Shown here: in pieces, positions 1 to 6,045 of the stretch | How the letters are laid out: every line of letters starts with the position of its first letter | How positions within the stretch are numbered: position 1 is the first letter of the stretch | Source of the DNA: Bacillota bacterium | GTDB lineage: Bacteria; Bacillota; Clostridia; DSM-8532 | Assembly (NCBI GenBank): GCA_023443745.1 | Contig: JAEZTB010000018.1 | Location: forward strand, 1-8,831 | Direction of reading: 5' to 3' | Length of the DNA: 8,831 bases | Position numbers and translations under genes: made by a program | Notes under the pieces: model-generated | The model's database searches: none | What the model was told of the DNA's origin: nothing | The model's input: only the letters and a program-made list of their open reading frames with translations

Positions 1-37
1 TCAATCACCACAATATATTAATATTTTCGGCCATTTC
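1..37 (-). other. 5' leader of a cassette whose gene lies left of the window
   Basis: This is the start of the next cassette, reading leftward from the first attC. The minus strand is AT-rich and carries a ribosome-binding-like TGTGGTGA near positions 5-12, so a start codon probably lies at or just beyond the left edge. No coding sequence can be assigned. Confidence 0.4.
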
Positions 38-199
38 TTATAACGTCCCGGTTTTACGACGCCGTCGAACCGGACCATCGGAGCCTTTCCCTTTAGCGGC
101 GCTTGCCGCCCGGTGAGACGGTGTGGGCAAGAATACCTCATGAACTTCTTTTTACGTCATACTTCCTGTTATGCCCCTTGCGTAAAAGCAATGTTATAC
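38..199 (-). repeat. attC-like site 1 (162 bp, long form)
   Basis: Recombination site of cassette A. Minus-strand R' is GTTATAA (38-44) and R'' is GTATAAC (193-199). The inner paired boxes are TTTTACG at 52-58 and CGTAAAA at 181-187. An apical stem GCGGC/GCCGC (96-100 with 105-109) closes a GCTT loop. The R'' letters match the start of cassette A at 869-875 and not this repeat's own R', as expected of a linear integrated cassette. Confidence 0.85.
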
Positions 200-225
200 G
201 TAGTAGTGGAGCCCACAGAGCAAGA

Positions 226-240
226 GCCACAGGACGTGGC
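226..240 (-). other. Hairpin, 3' end of cassette A
   Basis: GCCAC/GTGGC stem with AGGAC loop (plus strand), between the stop codon of the membrane protein gene and attC 1. The same 15 bases recur as a direct repeat in the 5' leader of the same cassette (835-849 region). No T-run follows on either strand, so it is not an ordinary intrinsic terminator. Confidence 0.6.
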
Positions 241-295
241 GGCCTTAAACACACACATTTGGCGAAGGCTCCTTCCATTTTCTATAATCCAGTCG

Positions 296-772
296 TTATG
301 TATGATTCTTAGTTGTCTTTATTTTTCTTCCTAAATGGTATATTAATAATGAAATAAGATAGATAAAAAACGGTATATAAATTACTGCTTTATCATTTAT
401 ATATGATGGATTTGTTAGGTGACTTAAAGTATTTATAACAGGAGCAAATGGAGCTACAAAGAAATACAGAGGAAGTACTAAAATTGCAATTATTGAACAT
501 ATGCCTAAGCCCCCAATAATAAATAGTACAATTACCACAATACAAAAACCAAATAACCCCCAAATAATTCCTCGTAGATTAAAAAGTCCCGCAATAAAAG
601 CTATCCCAAAAATTAAAAGTATATAAATAATTGATAAAATCAGATTCAAAGTACTTGTTTCCCCAGTAACACCACCTGGATTATAATTGATCCCACTATA
701 TTGAAAAAATAATAAACCGATTAGAATATTGATAATGACTACGGACACTGCTTGTATAAAGTTCTTTTTCAT
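296..772 (-). CDS. Small integral membrane protein (158 aa), function unknown
   Basis: I do not recognise a family. The protein is almost entirely hydrophobic: membrane segments are likely near residues 6-25, 43-63, 69-90, 90-110 and 128-147, followed by a short basic tail (HLGRKIKTTKNHT). The start is MKKN..., with two lysines before the first segment, which suggests an inside N-terminus. The ATG is well supported by AGGAGG at 777-782, four bases upstream. It is the only gene of cassette A; its stop codon lies about 100 bp before attC 1, and a hairpin (226-240) lies between. The leader (773-857) carries a second hairpin and no clear -35/-10 pair. A small membrane protein is typical cassette cargo, but nothing here points to a substrate. 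Confidence 0.8.
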   Translation of the reverse strand: MKKNFIQAVSVVIINILIGLLFFQYSGINYNPGGVTGETSTLNLILSIIYILLIFGIAFIAGLFNLRGIIWGLFGFCIVVIVLFIIGGLGICSIIAILVLPLYFFVAPFAPVINTLSHLTNPSYINDKAVIYIPFFIYLISLLIYHLGRKIKTTKNHT

Positions 773-832
773 AACTCCTCCTAAATTACAACCGATAATC
801 TATTAACTCTAGGGCTATTCTTTTTTATAATT

Positions 833-849
833 CGCCACAGGACGTGGCG
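833..849 (-). other. Hairpin in 5' leader of cassette A
   Basis: CGCCAC/GTGGCG stem (833-838 with 844-849) with an AGGAC loop on the plus strand, between attC 2 and the gene start. It repeats the core of the hairpin at 226-240 in the same orientation. Confidence 0.6.
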
Positions 850-868
850 CACCCATATCCACTATTAC

Positions 869-1006
869 GTATAACGTCCCGGTTTTACGACGCCGACGAA
901 CCGGACCAGCGGAGCCTTTCCCTTTAGCGGCGCTTGCCGCCCGGTGAGACGGTGTGGGCACGCATTCCAGTAAGCACGCCCCGACAGCGTAAAAGCATTG
1001 TTATGT
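869..1006 (-). repeat. attC-like site 2 (138 bp, short form)
   Basis: Recombination site of cassette B. R' GTTATAC (869-875) and R'' ACATAAC (1000-1006) on the minus strand. It shares the left half with the other copies, including TTTTACG and the GCGGC-GCTT-GCCGC apex, but about 25 bases of the right-hand arm (the TTCTTTTTACG...TACTTC part) are missing and replaced by a shorter GCACGCCCC-containing segment before CGTAAAAGC. Confidence 0.84.
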
Positions 1007-1025
1007 GCAGTATGGCGATAAAGTC

Positions 1026-1817
1026 TTAATCACACGTTTTTAGAAGGCCCAACATTTCTTCAAAGATTCCAGGGCTAGTTATAATAATATTATTTCCGTT
1101 TACACAATCTGGGATATTGTTATCAGCGATAGAATAGAAACCGGTTTTTGCTCCAGCTTCAATAGCGATACACTTAGCAGCTGCAATATCCCATGGAGAT
1201 AACTTACCTTCATAAAAACCTTGTAATCTTCCACAAGCAACCCAACATATATCTAGTGCTGGTGAACCAAGCCTTCTAATATCTCTTATTCGAGGTAATA
1301 TATTTTGTAATTGATTTAAAAGCATATGAATATTATCTCTTTTATGAGGAAATCCAGTTCCAACAACACATTGGCTCAACTCGTTAACCTTCTTTACCTT
1401 GATAGGTTTATTATTCAAATAAGCACCCGAGTTCACCATAGCATAAAATAATTCATCAAGAAATGGATTATAAACGACTCCCACCTTAACCTCGTTTTCA
1501 ACTGCATATGCAATTGAAACCGCTACTTGGTATTGATTATTAGCATAACCCACCGTTCCATCAATTGGATCAACAATCCATGTTGGATTATGGATTATTA
1601 GATCCTTTTGGTTTTCTTCTTCAGAAATATAATTATGAGTCGGAAACGATTTTGATAGTTCCTCTCTTATCACTTCATTTGATACTAGATCAGCAGTTGT
1701 TACTAATTCATATCCATATTTTAGCGATTCCTCGTATAGCTCTTTTTCCCGAATTTCTTTGATTTTTTTCCCTGCTAATTCCGCAATACGTATTGCTTCT
1801 TTTACTATCAAATCCAC
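1026..1817 (-). CDS. Inositol monophosphatase family protein (263 aa)
   Basis: Mg2+-dependent phosphatase of the IMPase/FIG superfamily. The metal-binding motif WIVDPIDGT is at residues 80-88 (D83, D86), the upstream glutamate lies in SEEENQ (E66-E68), and the C-terminal motif SPWDIAAAKCIAIEAGA is at 207-223 (D210). Length fits the family (about 260-275). The substrate cannot be read: inositol phosphates, 3'(2'),5'-bisphosphonucleotides and sugar phosphates are all known in this superfamily. The start is GTG at 1817: TAAGGATGTG (1825-1834) differs by one base from the ideal TAAGGAGGTG and sits seven bases upstream. The frame stays open upstream into attC 3 up to an ATG at 1982, and there is an ATG at 1829, but that one overlaps the ribosome binding site. 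Single gene of cassette B, with its stop 20 bp from attC 2. An entire metabolic enzyme is large for cassette cargo. Confidence 0.92.
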   Translation of the reverse strand: MDLIVKEAIRIAELAGKKIKEIREKELYEESLKYGYELVTTADLVSNEVIREELSKSFPTHNYISEEENQKDLIIHNPTWIVDPIDGTVGYANNQYQVAVSIAYAVENEVKVGVVYNPFLDELFYAMVNSGAYLNNKPIKVKKVNELSQCVVGTGFPHKRDNIHMLLNQLQNILPRIRDIRRLGSPALDICWVACGRLQGFYEGKLSPWDIAAAKCIAIEAGAKTGFYSIADNNIPDCVNGNNIIITSPGIFEEMLGLLKTCD

Positions 1818-1874
1818 TAGAAAACACATCCTTATTTTTATAGGTAACGATTTACATATATTTCGCCATATTGC

Positions 1875-2039
1875 ACATAACGTCCCGGTTTTACGACGCC
1901 GACGAACCGGACCAGCGGAGCCCTTCTCTTTAGCAGCAGCGCTTGCCGCCCGGTGAGACGGTGTGGGCAGCATCGACCTCATGAACTTCTATTTATGCAT
2001 ACTTCATGCTGTGCCCCTTGCGTAAAAGCTTTGTTATAC
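1875..2039 (-). repeat. attC-like site 3 (165 bp, long form)
   Basis: Recombination site of cassette C. R' GTTATGT (1875-1881) and R'' GTATAAC (2033-2039) on the minus strand. It is the longest copy, having an altered apical region (TTTAGCAGCAGCGCTTGCCGCC) that lengthens the 5' side of the apical stem. Confidence 0.85.
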
Positions 2040-2058
2040 GAAGTACCGCGATACATTG

Positions 2059-2568
2059 TTAACTATCTCCTATATAAGAATTACCCTTTTTTTTAGTTAA
2101 CAATTCAGTAAGTAATTCTTTATTTTCACTTACCTTAAACTGCAAATTACCTTTACCATTTTCAAATTCTATAAATATATAGTCAGGTTTATAACTAAGC
2201 CATTTCCAATAAGAAACATGCTCCCATGTTAATATTAAATGTTTAAAACCAGAAACAGGTGTTATACCTACATCATTAAATTTGTATTTCCAAGTTATTG
2301 AACCTGCGATAAACCACAAAGAAAACATCAAAGCTGGATACCAAGGGTGTGCAATATACGAAATTTCATTTATTATGATAGATATCACACAACCTAATAA
2401 ATCTATTAATAATATAAATATACCAAAATTAAATCTATTCTTTAACCGTACTATGACTACGTCAAAGGAATAATTCATACTCGACTTTCGCCAATCTAAA
2501 TAATTAAATATTATTATAATAATAGTAGCCAACGCGCCTGCAATATATATGTAAGTAAAATCTTTCAT
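2059..2568 (-). CDS. Membrane protein with cytosolic C-terminal domain (169 aa)
   Basis: Three membrane segments are visible (about residues 5-23, 47-67 and 75-92), followed by a soluble, probably beta-rich tail (95-158) rich in tryptophan (W92, W115, W121, W123). The layout and the DVGI...HLILTWEHVSYWKW...YIFIEF pattern recall PH-like C-terminal domains of small Bacillota membrane proteins such as DUF5673; this is a resemblance only. The ATG at 2568 is supported by GAGGG (2575-2579), six bases upstream. Single gene of cassette C, with its stop about 20 bp before attC 3 and no hairpin between. No function can be assigned. Confidence 0.8.
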   Translation of the reverse strand: MKDFTYIYIAGALATIIIIIFNYLDWRKSSMNYSFDVVIVRLKNRFNFGIFILLIDLLGCVISIIINEISYIAHPWYPALMFSLWFIAGSITWKYKFNDVGITPVSGFKHLILTWEHVSYWKWLSYKPDYIFIEFENGKGNLQFKVSENKELLTELLTKKKGNSYIGDS

Positions 2569-2637
2569 ATTAATCCCTCATTTAAGGCAATTCGTTTGTA
2601 TAATTGCAATCAAAATCAACCTATAACGCGGTATTTC

Positions 2638-2800
2638 GTATAACGTCCCGGTTTTACGATGCCGTCGAACCGGACCAGCGGAGCCTTTCCCTTTAGCGGC
2701 GCTTGCCGCCCGGTGAGACGGTGTGGGCAGCAATGACTTCATGAACTTCTTATTACGTCATACTTCATGCTGTGCCCCTTGCGTAAAAGCATTGTTAGAT
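2638..2800 (-). repeat. attC-like site 4 (163 bp, long form)
   Basis: Recombination site of cassette D. R' GTTATAC (2638-2644) and R'' ATCTAAC (2794-2800) on the minus strand. It carries GATGCCGTCGAACC where most copies have GACGCCGACGAACC. Confidence 0.85.
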
Positions 2801-2826
2801 GCAGTCCCATGCCCCGTGAAGTCAGA

Positions 2827-2842
2827 GCCACATGGACGTGGC
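2827..2842 (-). other. Hairpin, 3' end of cassette D
   Basis: GCCAC/GTGGC stem with ATGGAC loop (plus strand), followed by GCGCCTTAA. With its flanks it matches the hairpin at 226-240 (AGAGCCACA..GGACGTGGCG..CCTTAA), so the two cassettes share a 3' element of about 25 bases although their genes are unrelated. Confidence 0.6.
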
Positions 2843-2899
2843 GCCTTAATTATTCGCTGTTAGATATTTCACAAAACATAAATAAACAACGTACTATAT

Positions 2900-3352
2900 T
2901 CATAGTGTACATCGCATTATGTATGAAACTGTTTCAAATTCTTCATGTTCGTAAAATTGTATGCCATTTTTATTTTGAGCAAGCACATTTAATTCCAAAT
3001 AATCAAGTTCTCGAATTTGCGCCCATTGTTTTGCAGAATCCAACAACAATTTTCCCACTCCTTTTTTACGAAAAGAACTTTCAATAAAAAGGTTAATTAT
3101 ATTAGCAAATTTGTGTTGAATAAACGTCTCAAATGGCGAGGTTTTATCTTCTGAGACATGGATAAATCCAACGACTTCATTTCCTTCTTTAGCGTCTTCT
3201 GTATTGCTTTCAATTACACTCTTTGGATATTTTCCGGACTCAATTGTTCCTTTGTAATATTGTGGTTGCTGGTTTGCATTGAATGCGAAAAATTCATTAT
3301 AAAGTCGGCAAATATTTTCCACATCATCTTGTACGGCTATTCTCACTTCCAA
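2900..3352 (-). CDS. GNAT family N-acetyltransferase (150 aa)
   Basis: Transfers an acetyl group from acetyl-CoA to an amine; the substrate is unknown. The pyrophosphate-binding motif A is FRKKGVGKLLLDSAKQWA (94-111; R95, G98, G100), preceded by the beta4 strand INLFIES (86-92). The motif B region is LNVLAQNKNGIQFYEHEEFE (121-140), with N128 and FYE; the usual final G-F is E-F here. The N-terminus VRIAVQDDVENICRLY is the typical first strand and helix of the fold. The start is TTG at 3352 with a GGTGG-type ribosome binding site (about 3362-3366); an ATG at 3354-3356 is out of frame. Only convincing gene of cassette D. GNAT enzymes are frequent cassette cargo, and some modify antibiotics, but nothing here identifies a drug. 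Confidence 0.9.
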   Translation of the reverse strand: MEVRIAVQDDVENICRLYNEFFAFNANQQPQYYKGTIESGKYPKSVIESNTEDAKEGNEVVGFIHVSEDKTSPFETFIQHKFANIINLFIESSFRKKGVGKLLLDSAKQWAQIRELDYLELNVLAQNKNGIQFYEHEEFETVSYIMRCTL

Positions 3353-3382
3353 ACATATCTACCACCATTCTATTAATATTTT

Positions 3383-3442
3383 TTACTTCAACTTATCAAA
3401 CAAAACATGAGGCCAATATACTTTACCTTTAAATGCTCCTGT
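3383..3442 (-). pseudogene. Possible C-terminal remnant of a coding sequence
   Basis: Nineteen sense codons followed by TAA lie just upstream of the GNAT gene and read ...GAFKGKVYWPHVLFDKLK, with protein-like composition and no start codon of its own. This may be the end of an earlier gene of cassette D, lost by deletion. It is too short to be sure, and chance is a real alternative. Confidence 0.2.
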
Positions 3443-3510
3443 TTAAATTAGATCCTCGTAGCCTTTCCTAGCGACACGATGTTACGGGCATAACTTTAGC
3501 ATGGGATTGC

Positions 3511-3647
3511 ATCTAACGTCCCGGTTTTACGACGCCGACGAACCGGACCAACGGAGCCGTTCCCTTTAGCGGCGCTTGCCGCCCGGTGAGACGGTGTGGG
3601 CAGGAATACCGATAAGCACGCCCTGCAACGTAAAAGCATTGTTAGCT
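3511..3647 (-). repeat. attC-like site 5 (137 bp, short form)
   Basis: Recombination site of cassette E. R' GTTAGAT (3511-3517) and R'' AGCTAAC (3641-3647) on the minus strand; these two fit the classical GTTRRRY/RYYYAAC consensus best. It has the same shortened right arm as site 2 (GATAAGCACGCCCTGCAACG before TAAAAGC), so the short form is a real subtype and not a single accident. Confidence 0.85.
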
Positions 3648-3672
3648 GAAGTAAACCGGCCCCTTTTTCAGA

Positions 3673-3692
3673 GCTCACCCTGGATGGTGAGC
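3673..3692 (-). other. Hairpin, 3' end of cassette E
   Basis: GCTCACC/GGTGAGC stem (3673-3679 with 3686-3692) with CTGGAT loop on the plus strand, flanked by TTTTTCAGA and CCTTTA. The stem differs at most positions from the hairpins of cassettes A and D while pairing is kept. Confidence 0.6.
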
Positions 3693-3768
3693 CCTTTATG
3701 ATTCTGCAATTTCGCAATATTTAATGATGGCACATTTCTAAAGATAGAGCAAAAAATCTCTTTATTGG

Positions 3769-3999
3769 TTATCCATTTTGGCTTAAATTTAAGCTATTAA
3801 GCATGTCACGTAACCTTATTGCTTCATTAATTGTTAGCGTAACACCTTTTCCTACTTTTTCATGATTTTCCGACCATACACGGATATCATAAACAGGCTC
3901 CCTATTATTCCAACTAATATAATTTAATTCCTTGATCCATCCATTATTAGGATTTGATACTGCCCCAATTTCTTTGTATATGTGGAAATTAAGTTCCAT
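3769..3999 (-). CDS. YdbC/PC4-like single-stranded DNA-binding protein (76 aa)
   Basis: Matches the small PC4/Sub1-fold proteins of Bacillota typified by Lactococcus YdbC, which bind single-stranded DNA as dimers. Diagnostic stretches are GWIKELNYISWN (20-31), EPVYDIRVWS (34-43) and HEKVGKGVTLT (46-56), followed by one C-terminal helix (NEAIRLRDMLNSL). Length is normal for the family. The start is ATG at 3999, with GAGGGAG at 4003-4009; an in-frame GTG at 4011 overlaps that site and is less likely. It is the second gene of cassette E, 37 bp after the hypothetical gene at 4037-4264, so probably cotranscribed. An ssDNA binder among attC sites is notable because attC recombination uses folded single strands; a link to cassette dynamics is inference. 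Confidence 0.85.
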   Translation of the reverse strand: MELNFHIYKEIGAVSNPNNGWIKELNYISWNNREPVYDIRVWSENHEKVGKGVTLTINEAIRLRDMLNSLNLSQNG

Positions 4000-4036
4000 A
4001 AACTCCCTCACTTCTATACTTAGTCAATATTCTTCT

Positions 4037-4264
4037 CTAATCTGAAAATTCTATAAATAAGGTTTCCAACTCTTGCTTGTCATAATAAGACCCATCACTT
4101 ATAAACTTTTCAACCTCAATAGTGCCATCTTCCATAAATTCTATTTCCCATCTTTGACCAGGTACTGAAACTTCAATCATAATGCTTTCAGGTCTTATCT
4201 TATTCAATCGATAATATATTTTGTTTTCATCTAAACGATTTAAAAACTCGTTCAAATAATTCAT
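4037..4264 (-). CDS. Hypothetical protein (75 aa), acidic
   Basis: First gene of the two-gene cassette E. It has an N-terminal helix (NYLNEFLNRLDENKIYY, about 2-18), then a strand-rich centre (ESIMIEVSVPGQRWEIEFMEDGTIEVEKFI, about 26-55) and an acidic C-terminal helix (KQELETLFIEFSD). Small acidic alpha/beta proteins of this layout are common in Bacillota and some are immunity or antitoxin-like, but no toxin partner is seen and I assign no function. The start is ATG at 4264 with AAGGAG (4274-4279), nine bases upstream. The YdbC-like gene follows after 37 bp. Confidence 0.75.
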   Translation of the reverse strand: MNYLNEFLNRLDENKIYYRLNKIRPESIMIEVSVPGQRWEIEFMEDGTIEVEKFISDGSYYDKQELETLFIEFSD

Positions 4265-4337
4265 ACTTACATACTCCTTTTCTATTTCGCCAATTCTTAC
4301 AAATATGAATTAGCTTCAAAGTAATACACATACACTC

Positions 4338-4355
4338 AGCGCCACGGATAGCGCG
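4338..4355 (-). other. Imperfect hairpin in 5' leader of cassette E
   Basis: CGCCACGGATAGCG (about 4340-4353) is the cassette G leader hairpin (6012-6025) with one mismatched pair. On the gene strand it is followed about 18 bases later by the octamer CTTTGAAG, as in cassette G. Confidence 0.4.
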
Positions 4356-4379
4356 CCACTTCCCCTTCCGGTTTATTTC

Positions 4380-4542
4380 AGCTAACGTCCCGGTTTTACG
4401 ACGCCGACGAACCGGACCACCGGAGCTCTTCTCATTAGCGGCGCTTGCCGCCCGGTGAGACGGTGTGGGCAGCAATGACCTCCTGAACCTTCTTTTTATG
4501 CATACTTCGTGCTGTGCCCTTTACGTAAAAGCTGTGTTATAT
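4380..4542 (-). repeat. attC-like site 6 (163 bp, long form)
   Basis: Recombination site of cassette F. R' GTTAGCT (4380-4386) and R'' ATATAAC (4536-4542) on the minus strand. Variant bases ACCACCGGAGCTCTTCTCATTAGCGG surround the apical stem. An open frame on the minus strand runs through it, but that is a property of the repeat. Confidence 0.85.
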
Positions 4543-4584
4543 GTAGTTTCCTGCCCCACGAAGCCAGTTTCAGCCACGGTTTAA

Positions 4585-5145
4585 TTATATAAATTTTTTA
4601 GGTGACTCATTAAGATACTTTGAAAAAGTTTCAACATATCTTGTTCCAAAAGAAACGCTTGTAATCTCTGTGTATGGAATTCTAAAAGGTTTCGATTGCC
4701 AAATTCCATCCGCATCAAAATGATAAACATAAACGAAATTCTTAAATATCCTATCGATTCTTCCAATTACGAATTCACATTCATCATCCTCTAGACTTTC
4801 TTTTTCCACAATAATATTTTTATTTATTGTTTGTAAAGAGGAAAAAACTGTTCTCCAATTTGAAATATCTATGTTTGGTATTTGTATGCTATTGACAATT
4901 CCCTCGCTTTGTAGGATTTCGACACTTTTATCATCTCTAGTTTGAGCTTTTACAATATCTACATAGCGGCGGATTGAGTATCCATCTATTATGAAATCAT
5001 CTTCCTCTGCACCTAAAAATAACTTATCACTTGATATCAGAGGAAAATAGTACCAATAACTTTTATCATAACGAAAAAACATCCTGCATAGATTCCGCTG
5101 GTCAATAGAATGCTTAATGATCGCTTTAATTTCTGATTTTTTCAT
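4585..5145 (-). CDS. Hypothetical soluble protein (186 aa)
   Basis: Not assigned to a named family. It is soluble, with no signal peptide or membrane segment. A charged N-terminal helix (1-18) precedes an aromatic strand region (YDKSYWYYFPLISSDKLFLGAEEDDFIIDGYSIRRYVDIVKA, about 26-67) and a second strand-rich half (VIGRIDRIFKNFVYVYHFDADGIWQSKPFRIPYTEITSVSFGTRY, about 126-170). The halves look alike in rhythm (strand, acidic turn, FIIDGYSIRRYVDI against FRIPYTEITSVSF), so an internal duplication of a small beta domain is possible. The ATG at 5145 has AGGAGT (5153-5158), seven bases upstream. Sole gene of cassette F. The 3' side carries only a decayed hairpin (around 4571-4585). Confidence 0.78.
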   Translation of the reverse strand: MKKSEIKAIIKHSIDQRNLCRMFFRYDKSYWYYFPLISSDKLFLGAEEDDFIIDGYSIRRYVDIVKAQTRDDKSVEILQSEGIVNSIQIPNIDISNWRTVFSSLQTINKNIIVEKESLEDDECEFVIGRIDRIFKNFVYVYHFDADGIWQSKPFRIPYTEITSVSFGTRYVETFSKYLNESPKKFI

Positions 5146-5177
5146 TACTTCAACTCCTAAAATATTAATGCACTCAT

Positions 5178-5207
5178 ACTTTACTAAAGCACTAAATAAT
5201 TCTTCAA
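5178..5207 (-). promoter_or_regulatory. Possible promoter of cassette F gene
   Basis: On the minus strand TTGAAG (5202-5207) and TAAAGT (5178-5183) are separated by 18 bases; each matches the vegetative consensus at four of six positions. The TTGAAG belongs to a CTTTGAAG octamer shared by several leaders, so it may have another role. Confidence 0.3.
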
Positions 5208-5258
5208 AGCTATTCTTTCAAATCTCCCCTTGGTCATGCGATCCAAGCAGGAAATTAC

Positions 5259-5420
5259 ATATAACGTCCCGGTTTTACGACGCCGTCGAACCGGACCAGC
5301 GGAGCCCTTCCCTTTAGCGGCGCTTGCCGCCCGGTGAGACGGTGTGGGCAGCAACGACTTCATGAACTTCTTTTTAAAAATACTTCATGCTGTGCCCTTT
5401 ACGTAAAAGCTTTGTTATGT
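5259..5420 (-). repeat. attC-like site 7 (162 bp, long form)
   Basis: Recombination site of cassette G. R' GTTATAT (5259-5265) and R'' ACATAAC (5414-5420) on the minus strand. It shares GCCGTCGAACC with sites 1 and 4. Its R'' differs by one base from the start of its own cassette (GTTATAT at 6046-6052), the only R-box mismatch among the ten complete cassettes. Confidence 0.85.
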
Positions 5421-5445
5421 GGCGTTTGGTGACCCTAGATTCAGA

Positions 5446-5465
5446 GGCTGCCATGAATGGCAGCC
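5446..5465 (-). other. Hairpin, 3' end of toxin-antitoxin cassette
   Basis: GGCTGCCA/TGGCAGCC perfect 8-bp stem with TGAA loop, immediately after the toxin stop codon. It is the strongest of the 3' hairpins and the only one whose loop lacks GGA. It may block 3' exonucleases or pause transcription; no T-run follows on the gene strand. Confidence 0.65.
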
Positions 5466-5467
5466 CC

Positions 5468-5710
5468 TTATTTATAAACATCTCCACGGGTATCAATTTT
5501 AGCGATTATAATGTCATTATTCTCAATATGATAAATTATCCTGTACTTACCAACCCTAAGTCTATAAAGAGGAGGATGCTTTTCGCCTTGTAACCGTTTT
5601 ATATCACCTCGGGGTATTTTCTCAATTGCATCAACTATTCTGATTCTAGTATCTTTGTCATATTCACTCAAGCTTTTATATGCACTTTTTAAATAAATAA
5701 TCCTTCTCAT
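5468..5710 (-). CDS. RelE/ParE-family toxin (80 aa)
   Basis: Toxin of a type II toxin-antitoxin pair. RelE-type members cut mRNA at the ribosome and ParE-type members poison gyrase; the sequence does not decide between them. The fold is clear: first strand RRIIYLKSA, two helices (YKSLSEYDKDTRIRIVDAIEKIP, 11-33), then LQGEKHPPLYRLRVGKYRIIYHIENNDIIIAKIDTRGDVYK (40-80), with the conserved LYRLRVG-YRIIY hairpin and the terminal RGDVY (R75). The ATG at 5710 has AAGGGTG (5717-5723), six bases upstream; an in-frame GTG at 5719 overlaps that site. It starts one base after the antitoxin stop codon, so translation is probably coupled. Such modules are classic array passengers that stabilise cassette arrays. 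Confidence 0.9.
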   Translation of the reverse strand: MRRIIYLKSAYKSLSEYDKDTRIRIVDAIEKIPRGDIKRLQGEKHPPLYRLRVGKYRIIYHIENNDIIIAKIDTRGDVYK

Positions 5711-5711
5711 C

Positions 5712-5924
5712 TTACTCACCCTTAATTAACTCATTAACTTTTTCAGATGAGATTCTTTCATCATTATTTATCAGATACCAGATCTCTTCCTCTTCATCAG
5801 GACTAAGAAAGAGTTCTTGCTCTTTCCTGTTTTTTAAATAAAGAAGGAAATCAATTATTTCTCCTGCTTTTGTTTCGGGCAACTCATCTATTAGCTTTTT
5901 AATAATATCCTTAGCTGTATTCAT
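5712..5924 (-). CDS. Antitoxin of the RelE/ParE-type pair (70 aa)
   Basis: First gene of cassette G, one base ahead of the toxin. It is small, acidic and predicted mostly helical. The N-terminus (AKDIIKKLIDELPETKAGEIIDFLLYLKNRK, 4-34) resembles the DUF2281-like N-termini of some RelB/VapB-type antitoxins, and an acidic middle (SPDEEEEIWYLINNDERISSEKVNELIKGE, 41-70) probably wraps the basic toxin. No ribbon-helix-helix or HTH could be named with confidence, so autoregulation is assumed from the family. The ATG at 5924 is supported by GGTGGTGAT (5928-5936), and an extended -10 promoter lies just upstream. The unit therefore carries its own promoter. Confidence 0.85.
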   Translation of the reverse strand: MNTAKDIIKKLIDELPETKAGEIIDFLLYLKNRKEQELFLSPDEEEEIWYLINNDERISSEKVNELIKGE

Positions 5925-5957
5925 AAGATCACCACCAGTTTGGTTTAATATAGATAT

Positions 5958-5986
5958 ATTCTACCACATAATAAGTAAAAAATTAA
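5958..5986 (-). promoter_or_regulatory. Extended -10 promoter of the toxin-antitoxin cassette
   Basis: Minus-strand TGGTAGAAT (5958-5966) is a good extended -10 element, 33 bases before the antitoxin ATG. Seventeen bases upstream is a weak -35, TTAATT (5981-5986). An own promoter fits a toxin-antitoxin cassette, which must be expressed wherever it sits in the array. Confidence 0.5.
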
Positions 5987-6011
5987 CTTCAAAGCACTTC
6001 ATACAAATTTG

Positions 6012-6025
6012 CGCCACGGATGGCG
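6012..6025 (-). other. Hairpin in 5' leader of cassette G
   Basis: CGCCA/TGGCG stem with CGGA loop on the plus strand, just inside the cassette start at attC 8. On the gene strand the octamer CTTTGAAG follows after 16 bases, the same order as in cassette E. Confidence 0.55.
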
Positions 6026-6045
6026 TACCACCTTCACCAAATGCC

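Noticed and set aside
103..334. Two overlapping plus-strand frames at the left end
   Set aside because: Both start inside attC 1 and run into the 3' end of the membrane protein gene. Composition is not protein-like and the real gene is on the other strand.
2282..2473. Plus-strand frame antisense to the cassette C gene
   Set aside because: Shadow of the real minus-strand gene, with no ribosome binding site.
3496..3717. Open frame of 73 codons across attC 5 (and similar ones at 4227-4475 and 8386-8634)
   Set aside because: These frames consist largely of the repeat itself in the same reading frame, lack ribosome binding sites, and encode no family.
226..5465. 3' hairpins as intrinsic terminators
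   Set aside because: None is followed by a T-run on the gene strand.
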